A DNA stretch of 6,955 nt from an uncultured Brachyspira sp. GTDB taxonomy: Bacteria; Cyanobacteriota; Vampirovibrionia; Gastranaerophilales; Gastranaerophilaceae. Shown piece after piece: positions 1-5,044 of this stretch. Positions within the stretch are counted from its first letter, which is position 1, and each line of letters starts with the position of its first letter. The stretch covers positions 1 to 6,955 of the forward strand of contig ONYB01000078.1 of the NCBI GenBank assembly GCA_900321895.1. Direction: 5' to 3'. Made by a program: the position numbers and the translations under genes. Below the pieces are notes generated by a model. That model searched no databases. It was given only the letters and a program-made list of their open reading frames with translations, and was not told the DNA's origin.

Positions 1-145
1 AGTAGATTTTGTAGGCTCTTAACCCTGATTTGTCCCAGTATTTGTAATACTCAACAACAAAATCGTTTGAAAAGGACTTGTTCATGTGCCACGGCTTGAC
101 AGGCCCGATGTAGTGAAGAACTCCGCCATCGTTGAGTTCGGTCAT
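1..145 (-). pseudogene. C-terminal fragment of a GT8-family glycosyltransferase (runs off left edge)
   Basis: Reading leftward, the frame is open from 241 to the window edge. It encodes a segment GGVLHYIGPVKPWH (14 residues, His codon at 113-115), which matches the H-x-x-G-x-x-K-P-W signature near the C-terminus of family 8 glycosyltransferases such as LgtC; in that family the His helps bind the metal and the Lys contacts the UDP-sugar. A Tyr/Trp-rich stretch (VVEYYKYW) follows, also usual for that region. What is missing is the N-terminal nucleotide-sugar-binding half with the DxD motif: the DNA upstream is occupied by ung, and the frame hits a stop at 242-244. The first ATG after the ung stop is at 145-143, with only a weak AGG in front of it; another ATG at 229-227 lies inside ung. 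I infer a decayed 3' remnant. A small independent gene is possible because the downstream end cannot be seen. Confidence 0.5.
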
Positions 146-171
146 ATATGTGCCTAGGATGTTTTGGTTGT

Positions 172-846
172 TTATATGCACGTCCAGTTTATTGGGGTGA
201 TACCGTGGGCTTGCAAAAAGTCGTTGCATTTGCGGAAGTGGTCACATTCTATGAATTTTTCGTCTCCTTTATTAAAGCTGAAGCTCGACGGGTGCGATGC
301 CGTGAGTACCAATATTTTATCGCTGTTTGTTCCGTCAAATATCGGTTTTGACTTTTGAGCTTTTTCGCCCCAAAGCATTACCACAAGCGGTTTGTCCCTC
401 GATATTATACCCTCAAACACCCGATTTACAAACTCTTCCCAAATTCTGTTTCTGACGGTCAAACTTGAATTTTTGTCAAAAGTCAAAGACCTGTTCAAAA
501 GCAAAACCCCTTGTTTTGCCCACTCTGTCAGGTTGTTGGTTTGGAAATCGTGATTTTTGTCAATAACTTCAAAAATATGTTTCAATGAAGGCGGACGCCT
601 TTTGTAATTGCTGGAAAAAGAAAGTCCGTGAGCGGCATTCGGGTCTGGGTAAGGGTCTTGACCCAATATTAAAACTTTCACGCCTTCAAACGGTGTATAT
701 TTGAAAGCGTTAAAAATATTTTCTCTTGCCGGTGTGAAAAATTCTCTGCCCTCAAGAGCCTTGTCTAAAGCCTCCTTTGCACAAGCAATTCCATCGTCAC
801 CAAAAGCCTCATCCCAACTTTTATCGATAAAATATGAACCTTCCAT
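172..846 (-). CDS. ung: Uracil-DNA glycosylase, family 1, divergent active-site loops
   Basis: The protein removes uracil from DNA by cleaving the N-glycosidic bond, the first step of base excision repair in the cytoplasm. At 224 residues it is close to the E. coli enzyme (229). Visible motifs are the water-activating loop GQDPYP at 62-67 (catalytic Asp64, Tyr66), AHGLSFS at 72-78 with the uracil-stacking Phe77, LLLN ending at Asn118, LWGEKAQK near 150, the catalytic-His loop HPSSFSF from His175, and a final HGITPINW typical of the family end. Differences from the consensus are GQDPYP instead of GQDPYH (also seen in mycobacterial Ung) and HPSSFS instead of HPSPLS, which puts Phe at the DNA-intercalating Leu position and adds about two residues to the loop. 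I chose ATG 846 over the in-frame TTG at 852 because GGGAG at 860-856 is 9 bases from the ATG and only 3 from the TTG. It is followed at once by the glycosyltransferase fragment. Confidence 0.95.
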   Translation of the reverse strand: MEGSYFIDKSWDEAFGDDGIACAKEALDKALEGREFFTPARENIFNAFKYTPFEGVKVLILGQDPYPDPNAAHGLSFSSNYKRRPPSLKHIFEVIDKNHDFQTNNLTEWAKQGVLLLNRSLTFDKNSSLTVRNRIWEEFVNRVFEGIISRDKPLVVMLWGEKAQKSKPIFDGTNSDKILVLTASHPSSFSFNKGDEKFIECDHFRKCNDFLQAHGITPINWTCI

Positions 847-855
847 AGCCAATAT

Positions 856-860
856 CTCCC
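856..860 (-). promoter_or_regulatory. Ribosome binding site of ung
   Basis: GGGAG on the minus strand, 9 bases before the ATG at 846-844. The spacing decides the start: an in-frame TTG at 852-850 would be only 3 bases away. Confidence 0.65.
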
Positions 861-869
861 ATTGACTAT

Positions 870-875
870 ATTATA
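870..875 (-). promoter_or_regulatory. Perfect -10 element before ung
   Basis: A perfect TATAAT on the minus strand lies 23 bases before the ung ATG, inside the 44-base gap behind the membrane-protein gene. Transcription would start near 863, giving a leader of about 17 bases that still contains the GGGAG ribosome site. No good -35 hexamer is present at 16 to 18 bases (the region reads ATGCCT or AATGCC), so this is either an activator-dependent or weak promoter, or a chance match in AT-rich DNA. Confidence 0.4.
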
Positions 876-890
876 CTGCAAAAATGCAAA

Positions 891-1526
891 TTAGGCATTA
901 GCAAGTGTTTTTTGCGGAGCGTCTTGAGCTATTGCGGTTGGAGCTTGAGTGTTCGGGGTTTGTTTGTTCTTTTTGTCGTTTTTGAAAATCAAATCCATTA
1001 CAGGGTGAAGGATGATTTGTGACAAAATTGGAGCACACAACGCAAGGATAAATACCGTTGAGCCGATTGAGCTCAATTCTCTAACCCCTTTACCAAAGTG
1101 CAAATCCTTGTTGGTTTGCAACAAGTGGTTGAAGTTCTTTTGCAAGCCTTTGCGTTGTTCTTTCGGTGCGTTCTTGATTTTATTTTGCTCTGCGTCAAAC
1201 AAATCAATCTTGCGTTTGTTTTCAGGATCTTTTGCGGCAAGCCTTTTGCTAAATCCTTTGTATACCGCATTTTTTACAGGGTTGATAAAACTCAAATACA
1301 AACCTAAACAAAATGACTGGTAAAGCAATTCTTTTGTTGCTGCGTATTTTTTAGAACGTCCGTTTGCGTTTTTGTCGTAATAAATAAATGTCGGACGACC
1401 TAACGCTTTCAATGTTGTTTCGACTGCGATTGCACAGACCGTATTTTGTGCAAATGCCGCAGCTTTGTGGTTTGAGGTAATATTTCTGATGCCCACTAGG
1501 GTTTTTTGTACAGGAGTAATTTTCAT
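891..1526 (-). CDS. Unknown small membrane protein, paralogue of the upstream gene
   Basis: I do not recognise a named family. The 211-residue protein has two strongly hydrophobic stretches, about residues 66-88 and 150-177, separated by a charged Lys/Gln-rich loop of about 60 residues, and a Pro/Gln/Ala-rich polar tail (about 182-211). A central block at 43-70 (GRP..IYYDKN...RSKKYAATKELLYQ) aligns with RP..SITDKK...ARKYAALRELMTE in the upstream neighbour, and both have a PVM motif just after the second hydrophobic segment, so the two are paralogues. The N-termini MKITPVQK and MTIVQK also match. The start lies 3 bases after the upstream stop, with only a weak GAG (within GCGAG, 1539-1535) inside the end of that gene, suggesting translational coupling. 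Both segments are probably membrane-spanning, but which side the loop faces is unclear. No catalytic motif is visible. Confidence 0.85.
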   Translation of the reverse strand: MKITPVQKTLVGIRNITSNHKAAAFAQNTVCAIAVETTLKALGRPTFIYYDKNANGRSKKYAATKELLYQSFCLGLYLSFINPVKNAVYKGFSKRLAAKDPENKRKIDLFDAEQNKIKNAPKEQRKGLQKNFNHLLQTNKDLHFGKGVRELSSIGSTVFILALCAPILSQIILHPVMDLIFKNDKKNKQTPNTQAPTAIAQDAPQKTLANA

Positions 1527-1529
1527 AAT

Positions 1530-2087
1530 CTATACTCGCATTCCCGAATGAAAATATGTTGAACCAAACCCTTGCATTGTCGGGTAGGTGTTCAATGGCT
1601 TTCCATTCAATGATTTCTTAGCTATTGGTGTTGTCGTTGTCTGTCGCATCGGTTTTTGCGGCGTGTCGTTTCCGTCCGCATTCGGATCGTAATTCGGCAT
1701 CAACTTCTTCATAACAGGTGGCATGCCTAAGTTACAAAACTTAGGAACAAAATAACCGGCTGCCATACAAATTCCGAGCAGTGACATTACCGATTTAACA
1801 TTTTTATACTTTGGAGAATTCTTCTTTACTATCAAGCCTGTAAGACTTTCAGCAAGAACACCGAATGCCAGTGTCGTAGGAACTCCGATAAATTCGGTCA
1901 TCAATTCTCTGAGTGCTGCATATTTTCTTGCGTCAGGCTTTTCCTTTTTATCGGTAATACTCAAAATCGGTCTTACTGTTCCTTTACCGCAAGCTATTGC
2001 CATAACTGTGTAAATCGGTTTGTTGTTTTCACCAAGTTTGTTACATAATTTTTGGATAAATGTTTGATTTTTTTGAACTATTGTCAT
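1530..2087 (-). CDS. Unknown small membrane protein, first gene of a paralogous pair
   Basis: Not a family I can name. From ATG 2087 the protein is 185 residues, with hydrophobic segments at about 62-86 and 98-115 joined by a short basic loop, and a long polar tail rich in Pro, Thr, Lys and Asn (from about 121). The block at 39-65 (RP..SITDKK, then ARKYAALREL) and the PVM motif at 123-126 match the downstream gene, which differs mainly by a much longer loop. A GTG at 2096-2094 would add three residues (MKK). I prefer ATG 2087 because it lines up MTIVQK with the paralogue's MKITPVQK, and neither start has a strong ribosome site. It is the promoter-proximal gene of a two-gene unit, preceded by a good promoter and two inverted repeats. 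A structural or envelope role is possible, but no function can be assigned. Confidence 0.83.
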   Translation of the reverse strand: MTIVQKNQTFIQKLCNKLGENNKPIYTVMAIACGKGTVRPILSITDKKEKPDARKYAALRELMTEFIGVPTTLAFGVLAESLTGLIVKKNSPKYKNVKSVMSLLGICMAAGYFVPKFCNLGMPPVMKKLMPNYDPNADGNDTPQKPMRQTTTTPIAKKSLNGKPLNTYPTMQGFGSTYFHSGMRV

Positions 2088-2114
2088 CTTTTTCACACTA
2101 TCTGCACTTCATTA

Positions 2115-2137
2115 ATTAGTGTTCTTTTTACACTAAT
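2115..2137. repeat. 8-bp inverted repeat in the leader of the paralogue pair
   Basis: ATTAGTGT (2115-2122) and ACACTAAT (2130-2137) are perfect inverted copies around a 7-base spacer. If transcription starts near 2165 on the minus strand, the RNA would form an 8-bp hairpin with a 7-base loop, about 28 bases before the ATG. A related copy, ACACTA preceded by CTTTTTC, recurs at 2088-2100 and overlaps the alternative GTG start, so the AGTGT-AAAAAG unit is present twice in the same direction. It may be a protein-binding site on DNA or a control element in the leader RNA. Confidence 0.5.
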
Positions 2138-2149
2138 AATTTTAACTCT

Positions 2150-2166
2150 TTGAAATATGATTTCAA
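2150..2166. promoter_or_regulatory. Palindromic operator candidate at the transcription start
   Basis: TTGAAAT-ATG-ATTTCAA is a perfect 7-bp inverted repeat with a 3-base centre, 17 bases in total. It sits just downstream of the TATAAC -10 element, covering the expected start site (+1 to about +16) of the minus-strand membrane-protein pair. That position and symmetry are typical of a dimeric repressor site. Which regulator would bind is unknown, and none is encoded in this window. Confidence 0.45.
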
Positions 2167-2171
2167 GGGGT

Positions 2172-2200
2172 GTTATATATTATATTAAGAAATGTTGCAA
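2172..2200 (-). promoter_or_regulatory. Sigma-70-type promoter for the membrane-protein pair
   Basis: On the minus strand, TTGCAA (2200-2195) and TATAAC (2177-2172) are separated by exactly 17 bases. The -10 matches the consensus at 5 of 6 positions and the -35 at 4 of 6. Transcription would begin near 2165, giving a leader of about 78 bases before ATG 2087. The background is AT-rich, so chance -10 matches are common, but the pairing and spacing make this the best candidate in the gap. Confidence 0.5.
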
Positions 2201-2299
2201 AAAATTAATCTTTTCTTAATTTTATTGTAAATTTTTATAAAAAATAAGTTTAAAAAAGGCAAAAAAAATATTTTTTTGTTTTATTTAATATAAGACCGT
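2201..2299. other. Extremely AT-rich divergent intergenic stretch with A/T tracts
   Basis: This part of the 225-base divergent gap has almost no G or C. It includes AAAAAAA-TA-TTTTTTT at 2262-2277, a perfect palindrome of A and T only. Phased A-tracts may bend the DNA or act as an UP element for the flanking promoters. Possible -10-like hexamers for the plus-strand genes occur (for example TTTAAT at 2284-2289), but none has a convincing -35, so I do not call a plus-strand promoter. Confidence 0.4.
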
Positions 2300-2304
2300 A
2301 GGGA
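2300..2304 (+). promoter_or_regulatory. Ribosome binding site of the 93-residue protein gene
   Basis: AGGGA ends 8 bases before the ATG at 2313, a good spacing, and supports this start. Confidence 0.6.
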
Positions 2305-2312
2305 AAAATTAA

Positions 2313-2594
2313 ATGATTGTAAATTCAGTAAAGGTCTTAAATCCAAAACTTCAATTTGGAAGCAAATACGAGGTAGATGCCTCAACGGCGACTAACAGAA
2401 ATCAAATTTTTACTCTCGGAATGCTTATGAATAACTTTTGGGTCAGAAATGCCAAAGATTCTTTTGTCGACTTAAAATACAAAAACGTTTATGGTACAAC
2501 TCAAATAGAAGTCAACGAAGATAAGGCTAAAATTGTTGAAACAATTTTGAAAAAGAATAACATAAAATTCAAAAAGCTTGACGAAACAATTTGA
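2313..2594 (+). CDS. Unknown 93-residue protein
   Basis: The family is not recognised. The start is well supported by AGGGA 8 bases upstream. The protein has no signal peptide and no membrane segment. The first 17 residues contain LQFGSK, a short motif resembling the FG-type motifs common near the N-termini of small proteins in gut Melainabacteria (recalled, not checked). The C-terminal half (residues 52-90) reads as two predicted strands, a helix (EDKAKIVETILKKN) and a strand (IKFKKL), which could be half of a ferredoxin-like alpha/beta fold; this is inference from the residue pattern only. It is basic and rich in Asn and Lys. It is the first gene of a likely two-gene plus-strand unit, with the secreted repeat protein starting 45 bases downstream, and it faces away from the paralogous membrane pair across a shared regulatory gap. 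Confidence 0.8.
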   Translation: MIVNSVKVLNPKLQFGSKYEVDASTATNRNQIFTLGMLMNNFWVRNAKDSFVDLKYKNVYGTTQIEVNEDKAKIVETILKKNNIKFKKLDETI

Positions 2595-2625
2595 ACAAAT
2601 GCCTTAGAAAAATCGTTAAAATTAT

Positions 2626-2630
2626 AGGGG
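2626..2630 (+). promoter_or_regulatory. Ribosome binding site deciding the start of the repeat protein
   Basis: AGGGG ends 9 bases before ATG 2640 and only 3 bases before the earlier in-frame ATG 2634. The spacing favours the second ATG, which also gives a cleaner signal peptide (MFKKLL). Confidence 0.6.
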
Positions 2631-2639
2631 AAAATGGAA

Positions 2640-3125
2640 ATGTTTAAAAAATTATTGATTATGTTAGGTTTGGCAATGTTTGCAACTCTTCCGACTTCGG
2701 CAGTATCTGTAAACGGGATAGAAACCCCTTCTCCACATTCATTTTCATCCAGATCCGTAAACGGAATTCAAGTTGCATCTCCGCACGCAATTTCACGTTC
2801 TGTTAACGGAATTTCAAGGCCATCTCCACATGCTATTCACAATACCACATTAATTTCTGATACCAGAAATGGAATTGCGAGAACTTACGTTCATTCTGAC
2901 ACCAGAAACGGTATGTCTACAAACGGCAAAAATCACGTCATACCTGTAACATCGCCTCATTACAACGGTTGTTACAACGGCAGATGTACAAACAATACAT
3001 ATATTTATCCGCAGAAAATTAACCCTGCAACAAACAAACTCAGAACCAGAAAGATGATAGTTTACACTCCGAGTACATCAAAAAACAAAACCTCCAGCTA
3101 CGGTGGAACTCTTGTTATGTACTAG
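2640..3125 (+). CDS. Secreted protein with SVNGI/SPH repeats
   Basis: No known family is recognised. The 161-residue protein begins with a classical signal peptide: a basic start (MFKK), a hydrophobic core to about residue 17, and a likely cut after TSA at residue 21. The mature part consists of near-repeats: SVNGI..PSPH at 23-33, SVNGI..ASPH at 39-49 and SVNGI..PSPH at 54-64, then looser DTRNGI and DTRNGM units at 74-79 and 87-92, and a last SPHYNG at 105-110. A Cys pair follows (CYNGRC, 111-116), which could form a disulfide outside the cytoplasm. The tail is basic and Ser/Thr/Tyr-rich. Each full repeat ends in SPH, so several regularly spaced His residues are exposed; surface or metal binding is possible but untested. 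It follows the 93-residue gene on the same strand, and its TAG stop overlaps the stop of mnmG. Confidence 0.85.
   Translation: MFKKLLIMLGLAMFATLPTSAVSVNGIETPSPHSFSSRSVNGIQVASPHAISRSVNGISRPSPHAIHNTTLISDTRNGIARTYVHSDTRNGMSTNGKNHVIPVTSPHYNGCYNGRCTNNTYIYPQKINPATNKLRTRKMIVYTPSTSKNKTSSYGGTLVMY
2706..2912 (+). repeat. In-gene tandem repeats coding for SVNGI..SPH and DTRNG units
   Basis: Three units of 16, 15 and about 15 codons (starting at 2706, 2754 and 2799) encode [S]VNGI-x-x-[PA]-SPH. Two degenerate units with a 13-codon period (starting at 2859 and 2898) encode DTRNG[IM]. Synonymous changes between units (GTAAACGG against GTTAACGG) show that they are not a fresh duplication. Confidence 0.75.
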
Positions 3126-5011
3126 TTTTCGGTTCTTGCAAAGGTATGTTTGTCCAAAAGCACCATCAACACCGAGATGTCGGCAGGCTTAACCCCGCCT
3201 ATTCTTGAGGCTTGAGCAAGCGTTTTCGGTCTGATTTTGTTCAATTTTTCTTTTGTTTCGGACGAAATATGGTCGATGTGCATATAGTCAATATTGTCAG
3301 GAATTTTGAATTTTTCGAGTTTTCCTGCCTGATTTACCTGTAATTCTTGACGTTTCAAGTAGCCTTCGTATTTTGTCAAAATTTCTACCTGCTCATATAC
3401 ATCTCGTCTGATGTTCAAATCTTTTGTTTCAGGGTCGATTTCCTGCAAAACTTTGTAGGAAATATTCGGACGTTTCAAAAGTTCTGCAAGTTTGCAACCA
3501 CGCTCAAGATGTTCGCCGTATTTTGAAAGAATTTCGTTGACTTCTTGCGAAGGCGAAAGTTTTGTTTCCAAAAGTCTTTGATGTTCACGAGCGATTGCGT
3601 CCTGTTTGTCTAAAAATCTCTGATACTGTGTGTCGTCAACAAGTCCGACTTTGTGACCAGTCGGGGTCAATCTTGCATCCGCATTATCCTGTCTTAACAA
3701 AAGTCTGTATTCGGAGCGAGATGTAAGCATTCTGTATGGGTCGTCGATATCTTTTGTCACCAAATCGTCAATCAATGTGCCGATGTAGGACGAACTTCTT
3801 GAAAGCTCCAACATTTCGGAATGATTAATATAATTTACGGCATTGATACCGGCAATGAGCCCTTGTGCCGCTGCTTCCTCATAACCGCTTGTCCCGTTGA
3901 TTTGACCGCCAAAGAACAAACCCTGAACATTTTTCGACATCAGGGAGTGTGTTGTCTGAACGGCAGGAACGTAGTCGTATTCGACAGCATAAGCAGGTTT
4001 TATAATATGTGCTTTTTCAAGTCCCGGAAGTGTGTGGAGCATTTGCACCTGAACATCCGCAGGAAGTGAACTTGAAAATCCTTGAATGTAGACTTCATAA
4101 GTTCCGAGCCCTTCCGGTTCAATAAAAATGTGATGGGACGGGTTTTCGCTAAAACGAACGACTTTATCCTCGATTGACGGACAATAACGAGGTCCGACGC
4201 CGTGAATTAAACCCCGATACATCGGTGACTTGTCAAGATTTGCCTTAATTATTTTATGAGTTTCTTCATTTGTTCTTGTTAAATAACAAGGGTACTGCTT
4301 TCTGATTGGTCTGTCAGGTTTGAAGGAATAGAAATTCAAAACTTCATCCCCCGGTTGAATTTTCATTTGAGAATAGTCGATGGTTCTCTTGTCAACACGA
4401 GGCGGAGTACCTGTTTTGAGCTTTTTAATGTTTATTCCGAGTTTCATTAAGGACTCTGACAACCCGACGGCGGCAGCTTCACCCAATCTGCCTGCACTGT
4501 ATGATTTCAGCCCGACAAAAATTCGACCGTTCAGAGATGTTCCTGTAGTCAGGACAACGGCTTGAGCCGAATATTCAATCCCGAATTCGTCGATTGCACC
4601 CGTGATACGACCGTCTTTTGCAATTAGGTCTGTAATGCAGGCTTGGCGAAGAAAAATATTTTCGTTGGACTCGATTAAGTGACGCATGTAGTTGGAGTAT
4701 TCTTTTTTGTCGGATTGTGCACGGAGTGCTTGAACGGCAGGTCCTTTTGAGGAGTTTAGCATTTTCATCTGCAAATAAGTTGCGTCGGCAGCCTCTCCCA
4801 TAACTCCGCCGAGAGCGTCAATTTCTCTAACGAGAGTAGATTTCGCAGGCCCTCCGATTGCAGGGTTGCACGGTTGAAGAGCGATATTGTCAATGTTAAG
4901 CGTCGAGAGCAAAACCTTTGCACCCATTCTTGCACAGGCAATAGCGGCTTCACATCCTGCGTGTCCCGCTCCAACAACAATTACATCATATTTATTTTTT
5001 AAGTAGTCCAT
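3122..5011 (-). CDS. mnmG: tRNA uridine-5-carboxymethylaminomethyl modification enzyme MnmG (GidA)
   Basis: MnmG works with the GTPase MnmE, using FAD and methylene-tetrahydrofolate, to modify the wobble uridine U34 of certain tRNAs. From ATG 5011 the protein is 629 residues, the same length as E. coli MnmG. Visible are the FAD-binding GAGHAGCEAA (14-23), PCNPAIGG with the conserved Cys48, NSSKGPAVQALRAQ (86-99), GTSLNGRIFVG, PRYCPSIEDKVVRF with the conserved Cys277, GGQINGTSGYEEAAAQG (368-384), and the C-terminal helical domain ending QASRIGGVKPADISVLMV (600-617). An in-frame TTG at 5029 would add six residues; I reject it because the family starts close to the FAD strand. No Shine-Dalgarno sequence precedes the ATG, but TATAAT lies 6 bases before it. 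The gene lies 33 bases behind the M16 peptidase and converges on the secreted repeat protein, overlapping it by 4 bases. Confidence 0.98.
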   Translation of the reverse strand: MDYLKNKYDVIVVGAGHAGCEAAIACARMGAKVLLSTLNIDNIALQPCNPAIGGPAKSTLVREIDALGGVMGEAADATYLQMKMLNSSKGPAVQALRAQSDKKEYSNYMRHLIESNENIFLRQACITDLIAKDGRITGAIDEFGIEYSAQAVVLTTGTSLNGRIFVGLKSYSAGRLGEAAAVGLSESLMKLGINIKKLKTGTPPRVDKRTIDYSQMKIQPGDEVLNFYSFKPDRPIRKQYPCYLTRTNEETHKIIKANLDKSPMYRGLIHGVGPRYCPSIEDKVVRFSENPSHHIFIEPEGLGTYEVYIQGFSSSLPADVQVQMLHTLPGLEKAHIIKPAYAVEYDYVPAVQTTHSLMSKNVQGLFFGGQINGTSGYEEAAAQGLIAGINAVNYINHSEMLELSRSSSYIGTLIDDLVTKDIDDPYRMLTSRSEYRLLLRQDNADARLTPTGHKVGLVDDTQYQRFLDKQDAIAREHQRLLETKLSPSQEVNEILSKYGEHLERGCKLAELLKRPNISYKVLQEIDPETKDLNIRRDVYEQVEILTKYEGYLKRQELQVNQAGKLEKFKIPDNIDYMHIDHISSETKEKLNKIRPKTLAQASRIGGVKPADISVLMVLLDKHTFARTEN

Positions 5012-5017
5012 ATTTTC

Positions 5018-5023
5018 ATTATA
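5018..5023 (-). promoter_or_regulatory. Perfect -10 hexamer immediately before mnmG
   Basis: TATAAT on the minus strand ends 6 bases before the mnmG ATG. If used, transcription would start at or near the A of the ATG, giving a leaderless message, which would fit the absence of a ribosome binding site. No -35 element at normal distance is visible, so this may be chance. Confidence 0.25.
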
Positions 5024-5044
5024 GTACAAAAAAATATGTCCGTA

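Noticed and set aside
148..358. Two short plus-strand frames at the end of ung
   Set aside because: They are antisense shadows of ung and the glycosyltransferase fragment.
877..888. TGCA-AAAA-TGCA inverted repeat behind the membrane-protein gene as a terminator
   Set aside because: A 4-bp stem is too weak and no T run follows on the minus strand.
1012..1323. 103-residue plus-strand frame with hydrophobic stretches
   Set aside because: It lies antisense to the membrane-protein gene; its hydrophobicity mirrors the coding strand, and it has no convincing ribosome site.
2262..2277. AAAAAAA-TA-TTTTTTT palindrome as a terminator
   Set aside because: It has no GC stem and lies in a divergent promoter gap where no transcript needs to end; it is better read as an A/T tract.
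2706..2912. CRISPR-like repeat array
   Set aside because: The repeats are in frame inside a signal-peptide-bearing CDS, are imperfect at the DNA level and have no unique spacers.
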